From the NCBI GenBank assembly GCA_036311285.1, contig JAXJQF010000013.1, positions 1 to 26,670 on the forward strand: DNA of 26,670 nucleotides, given 5' to 3'. The notes under the pieces were generated by a model. The model had not been told where the DNA came from. It saw only the letters and a list, made by a program, of their open reading frames with translations, and did not search any database. This document shows positions 6,936 to 15,304 of this stretch, piece after piece. Both the position numbers and the translations under genes were made by a program. The DNA comes from JAXJQF01 sp036311285. GTDB lineage: Bacteria; Pseudomonadota; Gammaproteobacteria; Enterobacterales; Succinivibrionaceae. The stretch's first letter is position 1. Each line of letters begins with the position of its first letter.

Positions 6936-9167
6936 ATGATACTCGAAGTAGCAATAAACATACCTATTTTTTATACTTACTATTATTTATACAACAATAA
7001 CGGTTCTTATACATCACCTTTAATAGGAAGAAGAGTTAGCATCCCTTTTAGAAATAAAAAATCTTGGGGCATAATAACTAACACCTTTGATAGTATTGAA
7101 AATATTCCTAGCCTAGCATCAACAAAGAAAAAAATTACACTAAAAGAAATTATTTCAATTATTGATGAAACGCCTATTTACGACGAAAGTCTAATAAAAT
7201 TACTTTTATGGGCTTCAAACTATTACCATTATCCTATTGGACAAACACTTTTTTCTGCTCTTCCTAAAGCTATTAAAAACGATGATAAAATCAAAGAAGA
7301 ACAAATAAAAATATGGTTTCTAAAAGATAAAGACTACTCAATTAAAGTTTCAAGAAAATCAAAAAAAACTCTTGAAGTAATATCTACCTTAGAAAAACAA
7401 GATGTTACAGACACTGAAATGAAAGATCTTGGTGTTTCAATATCAACAATAAGCAAGCTAAAGGAATTAAACATTATTGATTTTTACTTTAAGAGTTTAG
7501 AGCATAAAATTTGGCATAAAACATGTGAAAATATTTTAAAAAATACTCCTCTAAAGTTAAACAACGAACAACAAAACGCACTAAAAGATATAACAAGTAG
7601 TAACAATTTTAATTGCTTCTTCATAAATGGTGTTACTGGGTCTGGAAAGACGGAGGTTTACCTTCAGGTAATTGAGCACTACTTAAAACAAAAAAAACAA
7701 GTCTTAGTATTAATACCTGAAATCAATTTAACAAAACAAACAATTGACCGCTTTAGAAATAGATTTAATGTGGAAATTGTAAAAAACAATTCTTCTTTAA
7801 GCGAGAAAGAAAAACTAATATCATTTAATAAAATCAGAAATGATGAAGCAGCTATACTTATTGGAACAAGAAGCTCATTGTTTTTTAATTTTAAGAATCT
7901 TGGTTTAATAATAATAGATGAAGAGCATGACGAATCCTACAAACAAGGAGACTCATTATTATATTCAGCTAGAGACACAGCAATAATGCTCGCTAAAATT
8001 AAAAACATCCCTATTGTTTTAGGTTCAGCCACTCCATCGATAGAAACTTTTTTAAATGCGAAAACTGGAAAATATAAAGAACTTAAATTAAGAAATCGAG
8101 CAGGAAATGCAAAGAAAATTATATTTACCCTCTCAGATATGAAAAAAGAAAATTTAATCTTTGGCTTAACAGCAACAATGATTAAAGAAATAGAAAGAAC
8201 AATTTTTGAAGGTAATCAAGCATTAATAATGCTCAACAAGCGTGGTTATGCTAATCAATATGTGTGTCATCATTGTGGACATATATTTACATGTAATCAT
8301 TGTTCCAAAAATTTAATTTTCCACAAGCAAGAAAACTATCTTCAATGTCATCATTGCGAAAAAAAATACCCAATCCCTTATGTATGTCCAAAATGCTCTA
8401 GTAATAATTTAAAAACAATCGGAATAGGTACAGAACAATTAAAGGAAAACTTACAGAATCTATTTCCAAAAGCTAACATCGCCCAAATAGATAGAGATAC
8501 CACAAAAACCAAAACAGCCTTAAATAATTATCTCGAGAAAATAACTAACAATGAATACCAAATACTAATTGGAACTCAAATGCTAGCAAAAGGACATCAT
8601 TTTCCAAATGTTACATTTGTAGGAATTCTAGACGTTGATTTCGCCTTATATTCAAATGATTTTAAATCCATTGAAAAATTAGCACAATTAATTACCCAAG
8701 TAAGTGGACGTGCAGGGCGTGCAGACAAACAAGGTTATGTCTGCATTCAAACACTACAACCTGACAATAAAATATTTTCTATGATCAAGAATGATAATTA
8801 TGATTATATTTGTGATTACATTCTTTACCAAAGACAATTAGCACACCTTCCACCATATAGCTACCTAGCTATAATCAAAGCTTGCTCTAAAAACAAAAAC
8901 TCTGTGATTACCAACCTTAGCTATGTATTAAACATACTGAACCTTGCATGTAAAAATATAACAAACGATTCAATAACAATTTCCCCTCCTTACCCATCAT
9001 CAATAGAACGAAGAAAGGATAAATATAATTATCAAATTCTTATTCAATCTAATAGTAGAAAGAATCTAGCTTATTTATTAAGTGTATTTACAGCACAAAT
9101 AGGTTCTCTGCCTATAAAAAGTAACGTACAGTATGCTATCGATGTTGACCCTAGTTTTATCATGTAA
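6936..9167 (+). CDS. priA: Primosomal replication restart helicase
   Basis: DNA helicase that recognises abandoned forks and reloads the replisome. It has 743 residues (E. coli 732). The N-terminal 3'-end-binding domain is followed by Walker A GVTGSGKT (232-239), the DEEH box IIIDEEHDESYKQ (328-331), a zinc region with eight cysteines in four CxxC pairs (about 445-490), and helicase motifs including IGTQMLAKGHHFPNV and TQVSGRAGRADKQG. The histidine of the common HSGLS-type segment before the DEEH box is replaced (VKNNSSLSE, about 282-290). The start codon has no clear Shine-Dalgarno. A weak divergent promoter TTGCGA (6855-6860), 17 bp, TAAATT (6878-6883) is possible. It diverges from rpmE, the usual gammaproteobacterial arrangement. 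Confidence 0.96.
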   Translation: MILEVAINIPIFYTYYYLYNNNGSYTSPLIGRRVSIPFRNKKSWGIITNTFDSIENIPSLASTKKKITLKEIISIIDETPIYDESLIKLLLWASNYYHYPIGQTLFSALPKAIKNDDKIKEEQIKIWFLKDKDYSIKVSRKSKKTLEVISTLEKQDVTDTEMKDLGVSISTISKLKELNIIDFYFKSLEHKIWHKTCENILKNTPLKLNNEQQNALKDITSSNNFNCFFINGVTGSGKTEVYLQVIEHYLKQKKQVLVLIPEINLTKQTIDRFRNRFNVEIVKNNSSLSEKEKLISFNKIRNDEAAILIGTRSSLFFNFKNLGLIIIDEEHDESYKQGDSLLYSARDTAIMLAKIKNIPIVLGSATPSIETFLNAKTGKYKELKLRNRAGNAKKIIFTLSDMKKENLIFGLTATMIKEIERTIFEGNQALIMLNKRGYANQYVCHHCGHIFTCNHCSKNLIFHKQENYLQCHHCEKKYPIPYVCPKCSSNNLKTIGIGTEQLKENLQNLFPKANIAQIDRDTTKTKTALNNYLEKITNNEYQILIGTQMLAKGHHFPNVTFVGILDVDFALYSNDFKSIEKLAQLITQVSGRAGRADKQGYVCIQTLQPDNKIFSMIKNDNYDYICDYILYQRQLAHLPPYSYLAIIKACSKNKNSVITNLSYVLNILNLACKNITNDSITISPPYPSSIERRKDKYNYQILIQSNSRKNLAYLLSVFTAQIGSLPIKSNVQYAIDVDPSFIM

Positions 9168-9251
9168 TATTACTGATTAATTATATTAATCATTGTAGAA
9201 ATGCTTATAAAAAGTTAAAATTTACCAATAAGCTATAAAGAGAAAAAAATT

Positions 9252-10991
9252 ATGAAACAAATCATTGAAAACGCACTATATAACGTAATATCAAAATTTA
9301 AAAACGACAATATTATACCTTCAGACCAAAATATTAAAATTATTGTTGAAAAAACCAAAGATAAATCTCATGGTGATTTTTCAACTAACTTGGCAATGTT
9401 ATTAACTAAAATTCTAAAGAAAAAACCTTTAGACATTGCTCAGCAAATTGTTGATAACCTTGAGTTGACATCCCAAATTGACAAAGTAGAAATTGCTGGC
9501 GTTGGTTTCATTAATTTTTTCATAAACATCAAGCATATCGAAGAAAAAGTTAACCAAATGCTAAATTCTCCAAAACTTGGTGTTATCTACGACAAAGATG
9601 TAGAAACAATCGTTATCGATTACTCTTCTCCTAATGTTGCTAAAGAAATGGCTGTACACCACATTCGCTCAACAGTAATTGGCGATTCTGTTGTAAGAAT
9701 TTTAGAATTTTTAGGCAACAATGTAATTCGTGCAAATCATATTGGTGACTGGGGTACACAATTTGGTATGCTTATAGCCTTCCTTGAAAAGCAAGAGCAA
9801 TCAAATGTAACTGCAGTTGAATTATCTGACCTAGAAGCTTTCTATAGAGAAGCAAAGATTTGCTATGACTCCGATGAAGAATTTGCAACTAAAGCAAGAC
9901 AATACGTTGTTAAACTACAAAGTGGCGATAAGTACTGTTTAGAAATGTGGAAAAAGCTTGTAAATATCACAATGGAACAAAACCAAGACATCTACAATCG
10001 CTTAAATGTATCTTTAACTCCAAAGGATGTAATGGGGGAAAGCTTATACAACCCAATGCTTCATCCTTTAGTTGATGATTTAAAAAGCAAGAATTTAGCT
10101 GTTCTTGATGATGGTGCTTACGTTGTTTACTTAGATTCATTCAAAGACAAGGAAGGTAATCCAAGAGGCGTTATCGTTCAAAAGAAAGATGGAGGCTTCT
10201 TATACACAACTACAGACGTTGCTTGTGCTAAATACAGATGTGAACATTTTCATGCAAATAGAATAATAATCTTTGCCGATTCTAGACAACATGAACATTT
10301 ATTAATGGCTTGGGATATTGCTCGTAAGGCAGGTTATATTCCTGAGAATGTATCATTAGAACATGGTTCTTTTGGGATGATGCTAGGTAAGGACGGAAAG
10401 CCATTCAAGACTCGTTCAGGTGGCACAGTGAAACTTAAAGATTTATTAAATGAAGCAGTTACTAGAGTTACAACTATAATCGAAGAAAGAAAATCTGACC
10501 TAGATGAAGAAACAAAGAAAGATGTAATTGATGCTATAGCTATGGGGGCAATCAAATACGCTGACTTATCTAAGAACAGAACTACAGATTATGTTTTCGA
10601 TTGGGATAACATGCTAACCTTTGATGGCAACACAGCCCCATACTTACAATATGCATATAGTAGAATTCAGTCTATCTTTAAAAAGTCTGAAAACATTGAA
10701 TTCAGTAACATAAAAATCGAACATGAATGCGAAGAACTTTTAGCAAATAAAGCTCTTCAATTTAACGCTGTAATTAATAGTTGCGCTGAAAAGGCTATGC
10801 CGCACCTTTTATGTACATATTTATTTGAATTAGCTGGCTTATTCATGAAATTCTATGAAGCATGTCCAATAAATAAAGATGGTGTTGATATAAATACTCG
10901 CAATAGTCGCCTTTCTATTTGTAAACTAACATCTAATATCATTAAAACAGGTTTAGACCTATTAGGTATTAGAACAATAGAAAGAATGTAA
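9252..10991 (+). CDS. argS: Arginyl-tRNA synthetase
   Basis: Class I aminoacyl-tRNA synthetase of 579 residues that charges tRNA-Arg. It shows the N-terminal Add-1 domain, the signature SPNVAKEMAVHHIRST with the HIGH-like HHIRS at 136-140, and the ANHIGDWGTQFGMLI block typical of ArgRS. The C-terminal DALR anticodon-binding domain ends in GLDLLGIRTIERM. As in most arginyl enzymes there is no canonical KMSKS. AAAGAG precedes the ATG by about eight bases. It follows priA by 84 bases and runs into the ftsN gene seven bases later, suggesting a priA-argS-ftsN-hslVU transcription unit of the kind seen in Shewanella-like genomes. Confidence 0.97.
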   Translation: MKQIIENALYNVISKFKNDNIIPSDQNIKIIVEKTKDKSHGDFSTNLAMLLTKILKKKPLDIAQQIVDNLELTSQIDKVEIAGVGFINFFINIKHIEEKVNQMLNSPKLGVIYDKDVETIVIDYSSPNVAKEMAVHHIRSTVIGDSVVRILEFLGNNVIRANHIGDWGTQFGMLIAFLEKQEQSNVTAVELSDLEAFYREAKICYDSDEEFATKARQYVVKLQSGDKYCLEMWKKLVNITMEQNQDIYNRLNVSLTPKDVMGESLYNPMLHPLVDDLKSKNLAVLDDGAYVVYLDSFKDKEGNPRGVIVQKKDGGFLYTTTDVACAKYRCEHFHANRIIIFADSRQHEHLLMAWDIARKAGYIPENVSLEHGSFGMMLGKDGKPFKTRSGGTVKLKDLLNEAVTRVTTIIEERKSDLDEETKKDVIDAIAMGAIKYADLSKNRTTDYVFDWDNMLTFDGNTAPYLQYAYSRIQSIFKKSENIEFSNIKIEHECEELLANKALQFNAVINSCAEKAMPHLLCTYLFELAGLFMKFYEACPINKDGVDINTRNSRLSICKLTSNIIKTGLDLLGIRTIERM

Positions 10992-10998
10992 TCATAGT

Positions 10999-11433
10999 AT
11001 GGAAAGAAAAAAGAAGACACAAAACAAAGAAAAAAAATTTTATACGAAATTTTCTTTTTACCTTGCGATATTTATTCTTACTTTCCTTGTTGGAGGGTAC
11101 TGTTACCTTAGTACCCTTCCAGAAGTAAAAGTACCACAAAAAATACAAAGTTCTCAAAAGAATAAAACTTCTAAAGTTGAAAATAAACATAAAACTAAAC
11201 TCGATTATTACATTTTATGTAAAAACAATGTTTTTGGAATCAAGAAAGATGCTGAAAGACAAAAGGCAATGATAGCTTTTCTTGGAAAAGAATCCCAAAT
11301 AATAAGTTCACAAAATAAATATGAATTATATATTGGACCATATACCAATGTGGTTAAAGCCAAAAAATCAATGAATGAACTAATCGAAAAGAAAATTGTT
11401 TACAAATGTAAAATCAAAGAAAGGACAAGATAA
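10999..11433 (+). CDS. ftsN: FtsN-like SPOR-domain cell division protein, very short
   Basis: Bitopic inner-membrane protein of 144 residues: a basic cytoplasmic tail, one helix (about 18-38), a roughly 30-residue charged linker, then a SPOR peptidoglycan-binding domain (about 69-141). Cys74 (YYILCKNN) and Cys137 (VYKCKIKE) sit where E. coli FtsN has its disulfide pair, and YELYIGPYTNVVKAKKSMNEL matches the second SPOR repeat. Position just before hslV also matches ftsN. E. coli FtsN has 319 residues, including a long periplasmic linker and a short essential segment that activates septal synthesis. Here almost all of that is missing, so the activating segment must be absent, moved or very divergent. 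The stop codon shares one base with the hslV start. Confidence 0.8.
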   Translation: MERKKKTQNKEKKFYTKFSFYLAIFILTFLVGGYCYLSTLPEVKVPQKIQSSQKNKTSKVENKHKTKLDYYILCKNNVFGIKKDAERQKAMIAFLGKESQIISSQNKYELYIGPYTNVVKAKKSMNELIEKKIVYKCKIKERTR

Positions 11434-11957
11434 TGACAACTATTGTATCTTTACGAAAAAATAACAAAGTCTACATCGGTGGAGACGGACAAGTAACTCT
11501 CGGAAATACAATAATTAAATCAGATGCTAGAAAAATCAGAAAAATAAACGGTAACAAAGTGCTTATAGGCTTTGCTGGAGCAACCGCAGATGCTTTTACA
11601 TTAATGGACTTATTTGAACAACAATTTAAGTCGAATAATAACAACATTGATAATGCTGTTATCGCCTTTACAAAAATATGGCGCACCGACAAAATGCTAC
11701 GTAAACTAGAAGCCTTTTTAATTGTAGCTGATTGTAAAAAATCATTCATTATAAGTGGAAGTGGTGACGTTATACAAAAGAAAGACGATTTACTTGCTAT
11801 CGGGTCTGGCGGTAATTATGCATATAGTGCTGCAAAAGCTCTACTTGAAAACACCGACCTTGATGGGGAAGAAATAATTAAAAAATCTCTATCTATTGCA
11901 AGTGAGATTTGTATTTACACAAACAATGAACAGATAATTGAATCTATTGAATACTAA
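11433..11957 (+). CDS. hslV: HslV protease subunit of the HslUV complex
   Basis: Threonine protease of the bacterial proteasome-like HslUV machine, 174 residues (E. coli 176). It begins MTTIVSLRKNNKVYIGGDGQVTLGN, so removal of Met1 exposes the catalytic Thr2. GFAGATADAFTL, WRTDKMLRKLEA and the GSGGNYAYSAAKALL block are diagnostic. The ATG overlaps the ftsN stop by one base, and hslU follows 15 bases later, so the two subunits are made from one message. Confidence 0.98.
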   Translation: MTTIVSLRKNNKVYIGGDGQVTLGNTIIKSDARKIRKINGNKVLIGFAGATADAFTLMDLFEQQFKSNNNNIDNAVIAFTKIWRTDKMLRKLEAFLIVADCKKSFIISGSGDVIQKKDDLLAIGSGGNYAYSAAKALLENTDLDGEEIIKKSLSIASEICIYTNNEQIIESIEY

Positions 11958-11972
11958 AAAAAGAGAATTACC

Positions 11973-13280
11973 ATGCTAACACCTCAGGAAATTGTAAAAG
12001 AATTAGACAAACACATTATTGGTCAAGATAATGCCAAAAAAGCAGTTGCTATTGCTTTAAGAAATCGTTGGAGAAGAATGCAACTTCCTTCTGAAGTTCG
12101 TACAGAAATCACTCCAAAGAATATCCTTATGATTGGACCTACTGGTGTTGGTAAAACAGAAATAGCTAGACGAATTTCATCAATAACTAAATCTCCTTTT
12201 TTAAAAGTTGAAGCAACAAAGTTCACTGAAGTTGGATACGTTGGTAAGGACGTTGAAAGCATTATTAGAGATCTTGTTGAAGTATCTTTAAAAAATCTCA
12301 AAAACGAAGAAATGAAAAAGTTTGAAAAAGAGGCTCAATATAAGGCTGAAAATCAAATCATTGATGAATTAATTTCTTCTAGCTCTAGAAAAAACATAGA
12401 CAAAGAATTATTAAGAGAATTTTTAAATAAAGGCCTTCTTGATGAATTAAAGATTCCATCTCATGAAAATAAAACCGCTCCAATTGCACAAATAAAGACA
12501 TTTAGTAGCATGGATCCTTTAAGTATTGAGGAATTCTTCCAATCCTTAAACGAAAACCTAACTGCTGAAACCCCAAAAGCTGATAAAAAATTAATTTCTG
12601 TAAAAGATGCTAAAAAACTATTAACAGATAACTGTGCACTAGAACTTATCGATAAAAAAGAATTAAACATTAAAGCTATAGAGAATGCTGAAAATAATGG
12701 AATTGTTTTTATCGATGAAATAGACAAAATTTGTGAAAAGAAACAAAATAATTCTCCTCACGTTTCAAGAGAAGGTGTGCAGAGAGATTTATTACCTCTA
12801 ATTGAAGGATGTTCTGTTAAAACAAAATACGGAATGGTAAAAACAGACCATATTCTATTTATAACATCTGGAGCATTCCAATTATCATCTCCTTCAGATC
12901 TAATTGCTGAACTTCAAGGCAGATTGCCAATTCGTGTTGAACTATCTGACCTAACTGTAAATGACTTCGAAAGAATTTTAGTAGAACCTGAAATGTCTAT
13001 CACAGAACAATATATTAAACTTATTCAAACTGAAAAAGTTAAGTTAGAATTTACAAAAGAAGCTATAAAGAAAATAGCTCAGGCTGCTTTCGATGTAAAT
13101 TCTACAAATGAAAATATTGGTGCACGAAGACTTCATACTATTACAGAAAAATTACTTGAAGATATTTCTTTTAATGCATGTAATATGACAAATGAAACTG
13201 TTATCATAGACGATAAATATGTAGAAGAGCATATAGGAAGCATTGTGGAAAACGAAGACTTAAGTAAGTATATTTTATAA
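11973..13280 (+). CDS. hslU: HslU ATPase subunit of the HslUV protease
   Basis: AAA+ unfoldase that feeds proteins to HslV, 435 residues (E. coli 443). Walker A is GPTGVGKT (55-62), the pore loop GYVG is at 88-91, and Walker B FIDEID includes Asp248/Glu249. The intermediate domain between about 105 and 240 is divergent and Lys/Glu rich. The sensor and arginine-finger region GARRLHTITEKLLEDI is present. The C-terminal EDLSKYIL is the tail that docks into HslV to activate it. AAGAGA precedes the ATG. The stop codon TAA shares its last base with the ATG of the downstream coiled-coil gene. Confidence 0.98.
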   Translation: MLTPQEIVKELDKHIIGQDNAKKAVAIALRNRWRRMQLPSEVRTEITPKNILMIGPTGVGKTEIARRISSITKSPFLKVEATKFTEVGYVGKDVESIIRDLVEVSLKNLKNEEMKKFEKEAQYKAENQIIDELISSSSRKNIDKELLREFLNKGLLDELKIPSHENKTAPIAQIKTFSSMDPLSIEEFFQSLNENLTAETPKADKKLISVKDAKKLLTDNCALELIDKKELNIKAIENAENNGIVFIDEIDKICEKKQNNSPHVSREGVQRDLLPLIEGCSVKTKYGMVKTDHILFITSGAFQLSSPSDLIAELQGRLPIRVELSDLTVNDFERILVEPEMSITEQYIKLIQTEKVKLEFTKEAIKKIAQAAFDVNSTNENIGARRLHTITEKLLEDISFNACNMTNETVIIDDKYVEEHIGSIVENEDLSKYIL

Positions 13281-13519
13281 TGCTTGATATAGATTCAGTA
13301 AACAAACTTTTTGATGAATTATCAGAGGAGATTTCTAAAATCAAATCTGATAATTCTACAAATATAGATCTTGAAAAAGAAATATCAAACTTAAAAAAGA
13401 AAAACTCTGTTCTAAAAAGTGAAAAACAGAGTCTTGAAAAAGAAATCTCAATAATTAAAACAAATTTCTCTAACTTTAAAAAGAAATTATCTCTAACTAT
13501 CCAAAAAATCGACAAATAG
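13280..13519 (+). CDS. Small coiled-coil protein, ZapB-like
   Basis: Seventy-nine residues, almost entirely one heptad-repeat coiled coil (about 4-78) rich in Lys, Glu, Ser and Leu, with no membrane segment. Length and composition fit ZapB (E. coli 81 residues), which cross-links ZapA at the Z-ring; in E. coli zapB lies near hslVU. Here the gene is translationally coupled to hslU by a TAATG overlap. Sequence identity to ZapB is low, and coiled coils resemble one another by composition, so the name is tentative. It ends five bases from the convergent cysE with no terminator. Confidence 0.55.
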   Translation: MLDIDSVNKLFDELSEEISKIKSDNSTNIDLEKEISNLKKKNSVLKSEKQSLEKEISIIKTNFSNFKKKLSLTIQKIDK

Positions 13520-13524
13520 TATAT

Positions 13525-14298
13525 TTATAGATTTTGGTCCATTTCCATTGACGGCATTAAATTACAGCACTTACCTATCTTTTTTGCGGGCACTCCTGCA
13601 ACAGTAGAATGAGCATTTACATCTCTCAAAACAACACTGCCAGCTCCGATCTTTGCCCCTTCTCCAATATTTATATTACCTAAAATACTAGCTCCTGCTC
13701 CAATCATTACACCACTGCTTACCTTAGGATGTCTATCACCTTGTTCATGACCTGTACCACCAAGTGTAACATTATGAAGAAAAGACACATTATCACCAAT
13801 TACAGCAGTTTCACCAATAACGATACCTGTAGCATGATCAAACATTATACCTTTACCAATTTTAGCAGCAGGATGAATATCAACGCCATAAATTACAGAC
13901 ATCATATGTTGCATAAAATAAGCTAATTCTTCTCTCTTATTTTCCCATAACCAATGCGCTATTCTATAGCTTTGAATAGCTTGAAATCCTTTTAAATACA
14001 ATAATGGAGTAGAATATTGTCTAACCGCAGGGTCTCTTTCTACAACAGCTTCTAAATCAACCATAGCACTTTCAATAATACTTTCATCTTTCGAAAAAAC
14101 ATCATCGAAAATTTCGCGTAATACAACTGTAGGCATTATAGCCGTGCCTAACTTATTAGATAATTGAAAGCTTAACGCATCAGAAAAACTTTTTTGATTA
14201 ATTATAGATTGAAGAAAATAACTTCCTAACAAAGGTTCTTTTTTAATTATTTCTTTTGCTTCTTCTTTTATTTTATTCCAAAAAATCTCTGTATCCAT
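13525..14298 (-). CDS. cysE: Serine O-acetyltransferase
   Basis: Makes O-acetylserine from serine and acetyl-CoA, the first step of cysteine synthesis. The 257 residues comprise an N-terminal helical domain and a C-terminal left-handed beta-helix of hexapeptide repeats (about 143-240). The active-site residues are recognisable: Asp140 in GVDIHPAA, His155 in FDHATG and His190 in DRHPK. The SVVLRDVNAHSTVAGVPAKKIG block is typical. The C-terminal tail, which in enterobacterial enzymes carries cysteine feedback inhibition and binds CysK, ends here in DQNL and not the Ile that inserts into CysK. It follows fieF by three bases with GGAG about 12 bases before the start, so it is probably translated from the fieF message. 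Confidence 0.95.
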   Translation of the reverse strand: MDTEIFWNKIKEEAKEIIKKEPLLGSYFLQSIINQKSFSDALSFQLSNKLGTAIMPTVVLREIFDDVFSKDESIIESAMVDLEAVVERDPAVRQYSTPLLYLKGFQAIQSYRIAHWLWENKREELAYFMQHMMSVIYGVDIHPAAKIGKGIMFDHATGIVIGETAVIGDNVSFLHNVTLGGTGHEQGDRHPKVSSGVMIGAGASILGNINIGEGAKIGAGSVVLRDVNAHSTVAGVPAKKIGKCCNLMPSMEMDQNL

Positions 14299-14301
14299 TT
14301 C

Positions 14302-15183
14302 CTATATAGGCTCCATATGTAGAGTTACGTCAGCATTGGGATATACATGTATTATAGCATGTTCAATATTGTCTGCTATCGAATGAGCCTTATCTAAAGA
14401 CATATTTTTATCTAACTCTATATGAGCTTGTATAAAAATTGAAGATCCTGCTCTTCTAGTTCTCAAATCATGCACACCTTTGACTTCTTCTTCTGATTGT
14501 ATAATATCTAAAATTTTAAAAACATCTGACTCATCTATTTGTGTATCAATTAAAACCCTTAATGATGATACCAATAGCATATATGAACTTTTTAAAATAT
14601 ATAATCCAAGTATAATTGAAAATAGTCCATCAAAATATAAAAATCCACATGAAGATATATACAGTGAAATCAAAACCCCAATATTAAAAATAACATCACT
14701 TAAATAATGAAGTCTATCAGCAATTATTACCTGACTCTTTGTTTTTTTTATCACAAAGCTCTGTATACTTATCAACACTACTGTCAAAACCATTGATAAA
14801 ATGGTTATTTCTATACCAACATCTATATTCTCAATAGTTATTGGCGAATATACTCTTGTAATCCCATGGATAATTAAAAAAAACGATGAACCTCCTATAA
14901 GAACAGCTTGAGATAAACTTGCTATAGACTCTATTTTTCCATGTCCATATCTATGTTGTTCGTCCGCTGGATGTAATGAATAGTTTATTGCAATCAAATT
15001 AATTACCGCAGCAAAAACATCTAAAAATGAATCTGTAAGAGAAGCAAGTAAGGTAGAAGATTGAGTCATTAGCAAAGCAACAATCTTAGACAAAATCAAT
15101 ATTGTTGCTGTAGTTATCGAAAGCCATCCTGCAATTTTTACTAATCTAGCATACTCATTGACCTGACAATTTTTAGAAATCAT
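14302..15183 (-). CDS. fieF: Cation-efflux pump, FieF/YiiP type (CDF family)
   Basis: Inner-membrane proton antiporter exporting Zn2+/Fe2+, 293 residues (E. coli 300). Six membrane helices are apparent. The transport site is the tetrahedral set Asp51 and Asp55 (SLTDSFLDV) with His159 and Asp163 (HYLSDV), the DDHD arrangement of zinc/iron transporters. The HPADEQHRYGHGK loop and the cytoplasmic C-terminal domain with HDLRTRRAG and ending VTLHMEP are also typical. It is the first gene of a two-gene unit with cysE. The pairing of metal export with cysteine synthesis is suggestive but may be accidental. It diverges from plsB across 121 AT-rich bases. Confidence 0.93.
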   Translation of the reverse strand: MISKNCQVNEYARLVKIAGWLSITTATILILSKIVALLMTQSSTLLASLTDSFLDVFAAVINLIAINYSLHPADEQHRYGHGKIESIASLSQAVLIGGSSFFLIIHGITRVYSPITIENIDVGIEITILSMVLTVVLISIQSFVIKKTKSQVIIADRLHYLSDVIFNIGVLISLYISSCGFLYFDGLFSIILGLYILKSSYMLLVSSLRVLIDTQIDESDVFKILDIIQSEEEVKGVHDLRTRRAGSSIFIQAHIELDKNMSLDKAHSIADNIEHAIIHVYPNADVTLHMEPI

Positions 15184-15304
15184 AAATTACTAATATTCCT
15201 ATAGAACTCACACTATATAAACTTACTTAAAACAATATTAAATACAAATCACAACAAAATTATAAAAAAAAATATAATATTATAAATATAGCAAGGAACA
15301 TTAT

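Noticed and set aside
13404..13434. Inverted repeat ACTCTGTT / AACAGAGT inside the ZapB-like gene, possible terminator
   Set aside because: It lies in the coding sequence, has a 13-base loop and lacks a following T-run on either strand.
15184..15304. Promoters for plsB and fieF from several TATAAT-like words
   Set aside because: The region is nearly pure A/T, so -10-like words are expected by chance, and none has a credible -35 at the right distance.
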